Positions 15,453-23,877 are shown, counted from the stretch's first letter. The stretch is 64,000 nt of DNA from Burkholderia sp. L27(2015) (GCF_009765705.1 NZ_LMUX01000016.1:72055-136054); one strand, 5' to 3'. A program made the numbers and translations. The notes: generated by a model not told the origin, from the sequence alone.

Positions 15453-17906
15453 TCATCGACGAAGGTTGGCCGCTCGGCCGCCACCACCGCCACCGCCGCC
15501 ACCTCCACCCTGGGCAAAGCGTTGGCTCTGAGTTGCGCCCCGTTGCCGATTTTGCATATCTTGGTTCAGTTGTCCGTATGAACCTGCGCTAGTTCCAGGA
15601 CGCGCTGGCGAGGCGGCGTTGCGCTGCGGGCTTGCCGGCTGCTGCGTAGGGCGCTGTTGTTGATACGTCTGCGCACTCGGCTTCGTTTGCGTTGCATTCC
15701 TGCCGGGAGTAGCGGCGGCACGCTGCTGCTGAGATGTCTGCGTTGCCGGTCTGGTTTGGGCTGCATTCGCGGTGGGCGTTGCGGGACGTTGTTGTTGAGC
15801 CGATTGCGGCTTGTTGTTCGACGTGGATGAATTGGTCGACGCTGGCTTGTTCACTGTGGACCATGAGCCGTTGTCATATTTTTGCCAACTGCCGTTCGTG
15901 TTCTTGTACACGTTGCCATCTTTGCCTGCGTACATGTTGCCGTTCGCCGTCTTGCCAACCGCGGCGCTCCCCATGGCGCCTCGACCTGCAACGGCTTTGG
16001 CACCGGACGAATTCTGGTAACTGGCGATGGTTCCTTTGGAGTTGCTCGTGTGTTGTGTCGCGGCCCATTGGTTACCCTTTGTGACCACGGAACTGCCCCA
16101 CTGACCGTATGCGTTCGAGCCCTGTTGTGTGGTCCCATACGCACCGGTTCTAGGGTTGTACGCCTGACCGACGGATGCGCTGCCATTTGGGCCCGAGACT
16201 GTTGCACCCCGTGCATAAGTGCCTGTGTATGGGTTGTATGACGAGCCCCATTGAGCGCTGCCGTTCGGGCCGTACACGCCCCCGCGTGTCCCGCTCGCGC
16301 CGGTGTAGGGGTTGTAGGTGTGGTAACCGTAGGGCGCGGGACGCGGGTAGTAGACCGGATAGGGTCCATAACGGGTAGAGATGTAAGGCGGGTAGTAGTA
16401 GCCGTTGCCTTGAGCGACGATTGCGCCCAACGCTGCACCGGCGATAAATACACCGAGGTAACCCGCTGTGTAGCTTGCCTGGACGGTACCCGTGGGGGTC
16501 GCATATTGCGTCACGTAGACCACGTTGTAGACGGGCGAACTGGCAGGAATCGTATAAATGACCTTCGGCACAGTGACCGTCGTTTGCCATGGGCCGATCG
16601 GTGCCGCGGAATCGAACCATATCCCTTGCGAGCAGAGGTAATAGCGTTGCTCTACCTTGATCACCTTGGCCGGCGTGTTGGATGCGTAGGACATCGAGGT
16701 GCCGGTGATCGGGACGAAGGCGGGGTCGCCGCTATATGACACTTTGACCGCAGCCGCGGCTGCGGTCGGATTTATCTCGACAGTCGTCGGGATCTGCGCG
16801 AGCAACACCGCATCCTTTGCTTCCGGCGTCCCCGGTACCGACGTCAGGACCCTGCTGGCAGGACTGTTATGCGGGATATTAGCGAAGTCCGCGGGTAACT
16901 GATCGGTTGCATAGGTCCAGGGGCCCGTCGGTCCGGGTGCTGCAAACCAGCGGCCTGCACTCAGGTAGTAGTACGCGCCAGTCGGTGTGTAGACAAAAAG
17001 GTCACTATCCGTGTTGGTCGCAAATGTGAGCTTCGTACCGCGAATCGGCGAAAACGTGGGCTTGCCGCCAAAGACGATAAGCTCGGCGGGTACGTCGCTG
17101 AAGTACACCGTCGGCGCCTTTCCCGCGTGGGTTCCTGTCGCGCCCATGTATGGCTTGAGGGACGCCCACTGAGGATCTCCCGGGATCATCGCCATTTTCG
17201 CGGGTAGGCTCGAGGCTTCTTTCCATCCGCTTTTCAAGTCGTTCGACGACACCCAACGCTGTCCCGTGAAGAGGTAATACTGGTGCGTCGCGCTATCGAG
17301 AAAGAGCGGCCAATTGGCGTTGATCACCACCTGCATATCCGTGTTCTCAACCGGCGCAATCACGGGGGCGCCATCGACAAACAGCAAGATGCCCGGTCCG
17401 AAACTCGCAAAAATGGCAGGCGGATCGTTCTTGACCGCGACAGGCGGCGTATTGGCCTTCTGATCCACACTGGCAACCAGACGGTCCACCGAGATGGTCA
17501 TGGTGGCATCCGGATTGAGGAAGGTACGCATTAGCTGATCGAGCTGTTTGGCAGCCGTCGGATCTGCACCGGGAAACGAGGTCCCCGTGATAGTTGGCTT
17601 GCTCAGTAGGACTGTACGGCTGTCCATGTCGGTGTCAGTGTTCATCTCCAATGTCACGACGCCGATTTGCGGCGTGCCACCTCGGGGCGTTAAAGAAATC
17701 GCCATCCGGCCGGTCACTTGCTTAAATTGCTTCCATTCGTCGATTTGCGGTTGGTAGAGGATGAGGTGAGCGCCATCTTGGTCGCGTTCGCGTGGCCAGC
17801 CCGGGTCGTCTGCGAAGGCTCGGACTGGGAAACCGCTGGTGATAAAGGTGAGCGCGAGGGCCAGAGCGGTCAGCTTCGCTGAGCGACGCTTGATAGGCAT
17901 GGTCAT
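15453..17906 (-). CDS. Large exported modular repeat protein
   Basis: This 817-residue protein has a signal peptide (about residues 1-32, ending VRAFA). Three modules of roughly 105 residues follow, each holding a YYL-x-G/Q-x-W ... GPW-type motif, near residues 208, 313 and 419. A Gly/Ala-rich hydrophobic stretch (GYLGVFIAGAALGAIVA) near 490 is followed by Tyr/Pro-rich sequence and three NPYTG or NPRTG motifs near 530-585. The tail is Gln/Thr-rich and ends with an 11-Gly run. Proteins of this architecture in related bacteria are, as I recall, labelled carbohydrate-binding, but I cannot verify that. ATG 17906 follows GGGAGAG at 7 bases. Likely cell-surface or secreted. Confidence 0.8.
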   Translation of the reverse strand: MTMPIKRRSAKLTALALALTFITSGFPVRAFADDPGWPRERDQDGAHLILYQPQIDEWKQFKQVTGRMAISLTPRGGTPQIGVVTLEMNTDTDMDSRTVLLSKPTITGTSFPGADPTAAKQLDQLMRTFLNPDATMTISVDRLVASVDQKANTPPVAVKNDPPAIFASFGPGILLFVDGAPVIAPVENTDMQVVINANWPLFLDSATHQYYLFTGQRWVSSNDLKSGWKEASSLPAKMAMIPGDPQWASLKPYMGATGTHAGKAPTVYFSDVPAELIVFGGKPTFSPIRGTKLTFATNTDSDLFVYTPTGAYYYLSAGRWFAAPGPTGPWTYATDQLPADFANIPHNSPASRVLTSVPGTPEAKDAVLLAQIPTTVEINPTAAAAAVKVSYSGDPAFVPITGTSMSYASNTPAKVIKVEQRYYLCSQGIWFDSAAPIGPWQTTVTVPKVIYTIPASSPVYNVVYVTQYATPTGTVQASYTAGYLGVFIAGAALGAIVAQGNGYYYPPYISTRYGPYPVYYPRPAPYGYHTYNPYTGASGTRGGVYGPNGSAQWGSSYNPYTGTYARGATVSGPNGSASVGQAYNPRTGAYGTTQQGSNAYGQWGSSVVTKGNQWAATQHTSNSKGTIASYQNSSGAKAVAGRGAMGSAAVGKTANGNMYAGKDGNVYKNTNGSWQKYDNGSWSTVNKPASTNSSTSNNKPQSAQQQRPATPTANAAQTRPATQTSQQQRAAATPGRNATQTKPSAQTYQQQRPTQQPASPQRNAASPARPGTSAGSYGQLNQDMQNRQRGATQSQRFAQGGGGGGGGGGGRAANLRR

Positions 17907-18108
17907 GATCAACTCTCCCAGCGTCACATCGTACTCGAGGACATGGAATGCCCAGAGGCAGCAAGGTACTCAGGAAATTTGCTTCTGGTGGGCCGACACT
18001 GATCAAGTCTCGCGTCAGAGTTAGCGCCACGTGCGAGGGTTTACATTTGCTGACCAGTCAACTACTCGATCGATGTACGAAAAATAAGCTGCACGTCGCA
18101 TTGGAGCA

Positions 18109-18126
18109 ATTGGACCTTGGTCCAAT
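18109..18126. promoter_or_regulatory. Palindromic operator-like site, copy 3
   Basis: ATTGGACC-TT-GGTCCAAT is identical to the copy at 15349. It lies 203 bp upstream of the large repeat protein (minus) and ends only 12 bp before the ATG of a 38-codon plus-strand frame. An extra half-site ATTGGAGC at 18100-18107 is offset by 9 bp. Confidence 0.65.
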
Positions 18127-18138
18127 ACGGAAGAATCA

Positions 18139-18255
18139 ATGGATATCTTCGCCTCTATTAAATTAGATTTCCTTGCGCTGGCAAAAGCCCTTGTCAAAGG
18201 GCTACTCGATCAGGTGACGGTCGAGATCAAGACCGCCGTGACGAACGGCGAATAG
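18139..18255 (+). CDS. Possible 38-residue amphipathic small protein
   Basis: ATG 18139 is preceded by GGAAG with a 5-base spacer and opens a 38-codon frame beginning MDIFASIKLDFLALAKALVK and ending in TNGE. The first 25 residues form a plausible amphipathic helix. The DNA also contains two short hairpins (AGCCCTT-GTC-AAAGGGCT and GCCGT-GACGA-ACGGC), so it could instead be part of a small RNA. The palindrome copy 3 lies directly upstream, in the position of a promoter or leader. No homologue is known to me; existence as a protein is uncertain. Confidence 0.4.
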   Translation: MDIFASIKLDFLALAKALVKGLLDQVTVEIKTAVTNGE

Positions 18256-18337
18256 ATAACTTAGTGAACTTGATCGACGGCTCGTACGGCCCTGTCGAGC
18301 GCATTATTCCCTGAGTGACCATCGCCAAAAAGCGGCT

Positions 18338-18408
18338 TTTTGTAATGGATTGTGTTGGTTGAAAGTCGGCTGTCACCCACCTGCTCGTCAACACAATCCA
18401 TTACAAAA
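18338..18408. repeat. 20-bp perfect inverted repeat upstream of the iron importer
   Basis: TTTTGTAATGGATTGTGTTG at 18338-18357 is exactly complementary in reverse to 18389-18408, with a 31-bp loop. A third imperfect copy of the right arm (CAACACATCCCCATTACATT) follows at 18419-18438. The group lies 20-120 bp before the Fur box of the importer operon. Confidence 0.85.
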
Positions 18409-18459
18409 TTGGCCATTTCCAACACATCCCCATTACATTCCATGGCTAGACTTCCGAAT

Positions 18460-18483
18460 GGAATAAAAATAATTCTCATTTCC
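18460..18483 (-). promoter_or_regulatory. Putative Fur box
   Basis: Read on the minus strand, GGAAATGAGAATTATTTTTA matches the common beta-proteobacterial Fur pattern (AATGAGAATnATT core of GATAATGATAATCATTATC). It ends 16 bp before the GTG of the substrate-binding protein, a position suited to repression when iron is sufficient. Confidence 0.7.
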
Positions 18484-18499
18484 TTTTTGCGGATTGTCT

Positions 18500-19753
18500 G
18501 TGGACCTTCTTTCTTGTTATCGTGATTCCGCCCGTCGCCTTTGCGCACGGACCTTCGCACCGACCTTCGCACCGACCTTGTTAACGGCGCTGGTCGCTGT
18601 CGTGTCGACGGCGTGCGTTGTGTCTTTAACGGGCATGCCGCTGCCCGCGCAAGCGCAAACACAGGCGCCCATGCCGGCACCGGCGCAAAACACAGCCGCG
18701 CAAACGATCACCGATTTGGCCGGCCGCACGGTGAGGATTCCGGCGACCGAACCGCACCGCATCCTGCTTGGCGAAAGCCGCCTGTTGCCGGCGGTAGCGT
18801 TGCTCGAAGGACAGGACCCGCTTGCGCACATCGTCGGCTGGCAAGGCGATTTGCCTGCGATGGACCCGCAGACCTATCACGCGTACGCACAACGTTTCCC
18901 GCAAATCGAGCAGATTCCACTCATCGGGCAGTCGAGCGAAGACAGCGTCAGCCCCGAAAAAGCGCTTGCGCTGAAACCCGATCTCGCGATCCTGAGCATC
19001 GTCGGCGAAGGGGTGGGACTGCACAATCCGCTCGTCGAGCAACTCGAAGCGACCGGCACGCCCGTGGTGTTCGTCGACTTCCGCCTGCATCCGATGCGTG
19101 ACACGCTGCCGAGCATCAAGCTGCTCGGCCAGGTATTGCACCGCGAAGCGCAGGCCGATGCTTACAGCGCGTTCTACAGCGAGCATTTGCAACGGGTCCA
19201 GTCGGTCGTCAGCCGCATTCCCGAAGCGCAGCGTCCGAAGGTTTTCATCGACCTGCTGGCGGGTGCCTGGGGTGCCGGCTGTTGCCACACGGCGGGCAAA
19301 GGCAATTTCGGCGAACTGGTTGAAGCCGCAGGTGGCCGCAACATCGCTGCGCCGCTTCTGCCGGGCGTGCTCGGCGATATCAGCCTTGAGCAGATCATCG
19401 CCGCGCAGCCCGATGTCTATGTCGCAACTGGCACGCATTCGAAAAGTGGCGGACTCGCGCTGCAAATCGGCGCGCAGACGAATCCGCAGGACGCGGCGCG
19501 CAGTCTCGCGCAACTGCTCGCGCGTCCCGGTTTCGACACGCTTGCGGCCGTGCGCGCTGGACGTGCGCATGGCATTTCGCACAACTACTATGACTCGGCG
19601 TACAACATCGTCGCGATCGAAGCATTGGCGAAGTGGTTCTATCCCGAGCAGTTCAGGGATCTCGACGTGAATGCGACACAGGCCGAACTCTATCGACGCT
19701 TTCTCGCCGTGCCGCCGACCGGTACGTTCTGGGTCGATCACCCTGCTGGCTGA
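18500..19753 (+). CDS. Siderophore-type ABC transporter, periplasmic binding protein
   Basis: This 417-residue FecB/BtuF-type binding protein has a long basic signal sequence (two FAPT units coded by a 12-bp direct repeat) with likely cleavage after PAQA. The mature domain begins with TITDLAGRTVRIP, a family hallmark. PDLAILSIVGEG and the GAGCCHTAGKGNFGELVEAAGG segment, with its Cys-Cys pair, belong to the second lobe. It should deliver a ferric siderophore or related chelate to the permease encoded 16 bp downstream. GTG 18500 and TTG 18494 are both possible starts and neither has a strong ribosome site. The Fur box just upstream supports iron regulation. Confidence 0.85.
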   Translation: MDLLSCYRDSARRLCARTFAPTFAPTLLTALVAVVSTACVVSLTGMPLPAQAQTQAPMPAPAQNTAAQTITDLAGRTVRIPATEPHRILLGESRLLPAVALLEGQDPLAHIVGWQGDLPAMDPQTYHAYAQRFPQIEQIPLIGQSSEDSVSPEKALALKPDLAILSIVGEGVGLHNPLVEQLEATGTPVVFVDFRLHPMRDTLPSIKLLGQVLHREAQADAYSAFYSEHLQRVQSVVSRIPEAQRPKVFIDLLAGAWGAGCCHTAGKGNFGELVEAAGGRNIAAPLLPGVLGDISLEQIIAAQPDVYVATGTHSKSGGLALQIGAQTNPQDAARSLAQLLARPGFDTLAAVRAGRAHGISHNYYDSAYNIVAIEALAKWFYPEQFRDLDVNATQAELYRRFLAVPPTGTFWVDHPAG

Positions 19754-19769
19754 ACGCGGATACTTGTCG

Positions 19770-20849
19770 ATGCCGATTTTTCTCAATGCTCCTGCTCGGC
19801 CCTTGCCGCATGAGGTAGCGGTGCTCAGCCGATACCGTCAGTTGACGCGCCGCCGCGTCGGCTGCCTCGTCGCGATCGTGTTGCTGATCGCAGCGTCGCT
19901 GCTGTTCGACTTCAATACAGGGCCGTCCGGCTTGCCCATCGCGACGCTGCTACGCACGATTTTCGAGCGCGCATCCGTCGATGAATCGACTCGCGTGATC
20001 GTCTGGCAGATTCGTATGCCCTACGCGGTAATGGCGCTGCTGGTCGGCGCGAGCCTCGGCGTGTCGGGTGCGGAGATGCAGACGGTGCTCGACAATCCGC
20101 TGGCCAGTCCGTACACGCTTGGCGTGTCGGCCGCGGCCGCGTTCGGCGCGTCGCTCGCGATTGTGCTCGATCTCGCGATTCCCGGCGTGCCGCAAGGCTG
20201 GATTGTGTCGGCCAACGCCTTCGTGTTCGCACTGCTGTCGGCGGCTATTCTCGACGCGGTCGCGCGCTGGCGCGGCATGAGCACCGCTGGTGTGGTGCTG
20301 ATGGGCATCGCGTTGGTGTTCGCGTTTCACGCGCTGGTGTCTCTAATCCAGTTCATTGCCTCCGCCGATGCGCTGCAAGAACTCGTTTTCTGGACGCTCG
20401 GCTCGCTGGCGCGCGCGAACTGGCAAGAAATCGGCGTGCTGGCCGCGGCACTCGCGGTGTCGCTGCCGCTATCCATGCGCAATGCATGGAAGCTGACCGC
20501 GTTGCGGCTCGGCGAAGACCGCGCGGCGAGCTTCGGTATCGACATCCGCCGGCTGCGACTCGGCACGCTGCTGCGCGTCTCGATGTTGTCGGCGCTGGCG
20601 GTGTCATTTGTCGGCACGATCGGCTTTATCGGTTTGATCGCACCGCATATCGCGCGCACGCTGCTCGGCGAGGATCATCGCTTCTACCTGCCCGGCAGTG
20701 CGCTGCTCGGCGCGCTGATGTTGTCGCTGGCTTCGATTGCGTCGAAGCTCTTGATTCCGGGCGTGCTGGTGCCGGTGGGCATCGTTACCGCGCTGGTCGG
20801 TATTCCGCTGTTTCTCGGCATCGTGCTGCGCTCGCAGGGGCGGGCGTGA
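19770..20849 (+). CDS. Siderophore-type ABC transporter, FecCD permease
   Basis: This 359-residue permease has about ten helices and the FecCD family signatures. VIVWQIRMPYAVMALLVGASLGVSGAEMQ lies near residues 73-101, with NPLASPYTLGVSAAAAFGA after it, and GTIGFIGLIAPHIARTLLGEDHR near 280 forms the coupling region. It carries the substrate across the inner membrane as a homodimer. I chose ATG 19770, 16 bp after the binding-protein stop; an upstream in-frame ATG at 19671 lies inside that gene. Its stop overlaps the ATPase start by one base. Confidence 0.92.
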   Translation: MPIFLNAPARPLPHEVAVLSRYRQLTRRRVGCLVAIVLLIAASLLFDFNTGPSGLPIATLLRTIFERASVDESTRVIVWQIRMPYAVMALLVGASLGVSGAEMQTVLDNPLASPYTLGVSAAAAFGASLAIVLDLAIPGVPQGWIVSANAFVFALLSAAILDAVARWRGMSTAGVVLMGIALVFAFHALVSLIQFIASADALQELVFWTLGSLARANWQEIGVLAAALAVSLPLSMRNAWKLTALRLGEDRAASFGIDIRRLRLGTLLRVSMLSALAVSFVGTIGFIGLIAPHIARTLLGEDHRFYLPGSALLGALMLSLASIASKLLIPGVLVPVGIVTALVGIPLFLGIVLRSQGRA

Positions 20850-21691
20850 TGAGTGCGATGACCGCAACGAGCACGCCGGGTCTGTCGATCCACGATTTGA
20901 CGGTGCGCTACGGCAAGCGCCACGTACTCGATGCGCTGGCCGCCGGCGTGCTGCCGCGTGGTGAAATAACCGCGTTGCTCGGCCCGAACGGCAGCGGCAA
21001 ATCCACGTTGCTGCGCACGCTGGCTGGTCTCACGGTCGCGAGCGGCGGCCGCCTCACGCTGGACGGTGAAACGCTCGCACTATCGCCGTCCGGGGCGCGC
21101 TCGCATAGCGTCGTTTATCTGCCGCAGGCACTGCCCGCCGGCGTGCGTCTTCAGGTGCTGGAATCGGTGCGCGTCGCTTTTTGCGCGACCCGAGGCCACG
21201 GCTTTGGATCGACGCATATGAGCCGCGATGCCGATATCGCACACGCGTTTTCGATACTTCAGCGGCTTGGCATCAGCGATCTTGCGCAGCGTACGCTCGA
21301 CCAGTTGTCGGGCGGTCAACGGCAACTCGCCGGCATTGCTCAAGCGCTCGTGCGCGATCCGCAAGTGCTGCTGCTCGACGAGCCGCTAAGCGCGCTCGAC
21401 CTGAATCATCAATTCCACGTGATGCAGATGCTGCGCGACGAAACGCGTCGTCGCAACATGGTGACCGTCGTGGTGCTGCACGACATCAATACCGCGCTGC
21501 GCGCATGCGATCGCGCGATGCTGCTCAGTCGCGGCGGCATCGTCGGCTTTGGACGGCCTGCGGATGTCGTCACGCCCGACAGTCTTAGGGATGTTTTTGG
21601 AGTCGTTGCGCGTATCGAGCCATGTTCACGCGGCACCCACCAGATTCTGATCGACGGTCTCGCCGGCCGGCCGGACATGGCAGATCACTAG
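20849..21691 (+). CDS. Siderophore-type ABC transporter, ATP-binding protein
   Basis: This 280-residue ATPase has Walker A GPNGSGKST, Q-loop LPQAL, signature LSGGQRQ, Walker B VLLLDEPLSALD and H-loop VVLHD, all in order. It belongs to the FecE/FhuC-type importers of iron chelates and energises the FecCD permease. Translation starts at ATG 20849, overlapping the permease stop by one base (TGATG). The operon ends here; the next gene is convergent. No TonB-dependent receptor or siderophore-release enzyme follows, so the outer-membrane partner must be elsewhere. Confidence 0.93.
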   Translation: MSAMTATSTPGLSIHDLTVRYGKRHVLDALAAGVLPRGEITALLGPNGSGKSTLLRTLAGLTVASGGRLTLDGETLALSPSGARSHSVVYLPQALPAGVRLQVLESVRVAFCATRGHGFGSTHMSRDADIAHAFSILQRLGISDLAQRTLDQLSGGQRQLAGIAQALVRDPQVLLLDEPLSALDLNHQFHVMQMLRDETRRRNMVTVVVLHDINTALRACDRAMLLSRGGIVGFGRPADVVTPDSLRDVFGVVARIEPCSRGTHQILIDGLAGRPDMADH

Positions 21692-21768
21692 AGAAACCAG
21701 TACCGGCGTATCGCATTCTTCTCGGGCGTTTTGAATCGACGGCTGGCGCTATCGTGCCGTGCCTGTTG

Positions 21769-23160
21769 CTACGCCGGTGCCTCTCTTGGCAAGCACAGCT
21801 TCACGAAGAGCCCCCGCTCGGGACGATTGACCAGCTCCAACGTGCCGCCATGCGCCACCGCGATGCTCTTCGCGATGGTCAAGCCGAGCCCCGTGCCGTT
21901 CGTCTTGCCCGGTTGCTCACGCACATAGGGCTCAAATACGCGTTCGAGCATACCGTCGCCGCGAATGCCCGGGCCTTCGTCGCTGATGACGATGAGGACC
22001 GCTTTACGCTGATCATGCACCTGCACTGCTGCGTTTGTGCCATGACGGATCGCGTTGTCCAGCAGATTCTGCAGGCAACGCTTCAAATTGCGCGGGTAAC
22101 CGCTGATCGGCGCACCGGCGTGCCCTTCCACAATGACCTGCGTACCGGTTTCGGCGAGATCGTCACACAAGCCGCGCAGCAGCGAGTCGATATCGATCTG
22201 TCGGCGTGGTTCGGTCACCTCAACCGCCCGCGCAAAGTCTAATGCCGTATGCACCATCGCATCCATGTCGTCGAGATCGGCATTCAGGCGCTCGCGCGCC
22301 GCCGAGTCCGGCAACATTTCGGTGCGCAGACGCAGCCGGGTCAGTGGCGAGCGCAAGTCGTGCGAAATCGACGCCAATAGCCGCGTTCGCTCTTCGATGC
22401 CGCGAATCAACTGCTGCTGCATCGCGTTGAACGAGCGTGCGGCGACCACCACCTCGCGCGGCCCGTACAGCGGCAAAGCGGGCCGGTATACGTTCCTGCC
22501 CAAGGCCTGCGCCGCTTGCGCGAACCGCCGCAAAGGCTGCACGGCAATCCGCACCGCGACCATCGCAAAGCCGAGCGCGGCCAGAAAGCGGATGGCATAG
22601 ATGCGCAGCACGTAATCGAGCGCCAGCGCACGCGTTTGGTTTTCCATGCCAGCCTGTCCTTCACGAGCGGTGACATCAAGCCAGGCGCCACCCGGCACTT
22701 GCAACTGGGCATGAAATCGGCCCGACGGCATGCGCGAGTCGAACAGCGTGAGGATGCCGCTGTCCCCGGCTTTGTCGGTAAGCCCGACGTCCAGCAGATG
22801 CAGCGTCACCGGCTCATGCAAACGCTGTGCAAGCACGCCCGCGATCAGGTTTTCGACTGCCTGATGCGCGACCGAGTGGGCTGGCTCCGGACTCGGCGCA
22901 TCGATCACGCGCAGCGTGTAGCGTGCATCGTTAAGCTGACTTAATAAAGCTTGTTTCGATGCATCGCTGCCTGTGCCCTGAAGCAGGCGAACCGTATCGG
23001 CGAGACGACTGGCGAAAAGGCGCGAGGGCATTTCCAGGGTACGGTTGTCGTGCGCTTCGAACCAGATCGTGCTGGTCAACACCTGGCCGCCGAACATACC
23101 GACCACAAGAATCAGCGCCAGGCGTCCGAACAGCGTGTCTGGCCAGAGGCGCACTTTCAT
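21769..23160 (-). CDS. Two-component sensor histidine kinase
   Basis: This 463-residue EnvZ/RstB-type kinase has one N-terminal helix (about 10-30), a periplasmic domain to about 180, a second helix (about 187-205), HAMP, and a HisKA domain with the phosphorylated His267 in SISHDLRSPLTRLRLR. The HATPase domain follows: N-box NLLDNAIRHG, G1 DEGPGI, G2 GTGLGLTI. It lies three bases after the response regulator stop, so the two form one operon transcribed towards the iron importer. The stimulus is unknown; proximity to iron uptake is suggestive only. Confidence 0.93.
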   Translation of the reverse strand: MKVRLWPDTLFGRLALILVVGMFGGQVLTSTIWFEAHDNRTLEMPSRLFASRLADTVRLLQGTGSDASKQALLSQLNDARYTLRVIDAPSPEPAHSVAHQAVENLIAGVLAQRLHEPVTLHLLDVGLTDKAGDSGILTLFDSRMPSGRFHAQLQVPGGAWLDVTAREGQAGMENQTRALALDYVLRIYAIRFLAALGFAMVAVRIAVQPLRRFAQAAQALGRNVYRPALPLYGPREVVVAARSFNAMQQQLIRGIEERTRLLASISHDLRSPLTRLRLRTEMLPDSAARERLNADLDDMDAMVHTALDFARAVEVTEPRRQIDIDSLLRGLCDDLAETGTQVIVEGHAGAPISGYPRNLKRCLQNLLDNAIRHGTNAAVQVHDQRKAVLIVISDEGPGIRGDGMLERVFEPYVREQPGKTNGTGLGLTIAKSIAVAHGGTLELVNRPERGLFVKLCLPREAPA

Positions 23161-23163
23161 CGG

Positions 23164-23877
23164 CTAGCTTTCATACGTCACGCTGGCGGTCAGCATATAG
23201 CCCTCGTTGCGCACCGTGCGGATCAGCGCTGCCTCGCGCGCCGTGTCCTTCAGATGCTGCCTGAGCCGGCTGATGCACACGTCGATCGCGCGATCGAGCG
23301 GCGTGCGCTCCTTGCCGAATACCTCTTCCAGCAGAAAATCGCGTGACAGGGGCCGGTTCGGAGAGTCGAGCAGCGTGCGCAACGTGCGGTAGTCGGAACC
23401 GCCGAGTGTGACTACCACGCCTTCGGGCGACAGTATCTGCTTCATGCCGGTATCGAGCCGCCAGCCCGCGAAATTGATGTGGGCGGCGGCGTCCGTTGGG
23501 CGGCCGGCCGGAGTGTTGCGGGTGCGGCGCAATACCGTTTTGATCTTGGCGAGCAGTTCGCGTGGATCGAAAGGCTTCGGCAAATAATCGTCCGCGCCCA
23601 TTTCGAGCCCGAGAATGCGATCGAGCAGGCCGCCGCGCGCACTGAGCATGATGATCGGCACGGTATTGCGGCGCCGCAGATCGCGCGCGACATCAAGCCC
23701 GTCTTCGCCGTCGAGCATCAGGTCGAGCACCACCAGATCGACCCGCGACGTGTTGATAATCTGTTTCATCTGCGTGCTGCCGGTGGCCACCGATACCCCG
23801 TATCCCATGCCTTGCAGATATTCGCGCAGCAGGTCGCGGATGTTGGGGTCGTCGTCGACTATGAGGATGTGGTCCAT
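23164..23877 (-). CDS. OmpR-family response regulator
   Basis: This 237-residue regulator has an N-terminal receiver domain (acidic pocket Asp8-Asp10, phosphoacceptor Asp52 in LVVLDLMLDG, conserved Lys in YLPKPFDP). A C-terminal winged-helix Trans_reg_C domain follows (LSRDFLLEEVFGKERTPLDR, DVCISRLRQHL, IRTVRNEGYML). It should bind promoter DNA when phosphorylated by the kinase encoded three bases downstream. ATG 23877 is taken as start because MDHILIVDDD is the usual beginning; a TTG seven codons upstream is in frame. No clear ribosome site. Confidence 0.93.
   Translation of the reverse strand: MDHILIVDDDPNIRDLLREYLQGMGYGVSVATGSTQMKQIINTSRVDLVVLDLMLDGEDGLDVARDLRRRNTVPIIMLSARGGLLDRILGLEMGADDYLPKPFDPRELLAKIKTVLRRTRNTPAGRPTDAAAHINFAGWRLDTGMKQILSPEGVVVTLGGSDYRTLRTLLDSPNRPLSRDFLLEEVFGKERTPLDRAIDVCISRLRQHLKDTAREAALIRTVRNEGYMLTASVTYES

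Noticed and set aside
18256-18499. Cobalamin riboswitch upstream of the BtuFCD-like importer
   Set aside because: No B12-box sequence was found; the Fur-like box and FecB-type binding protein point to iron.
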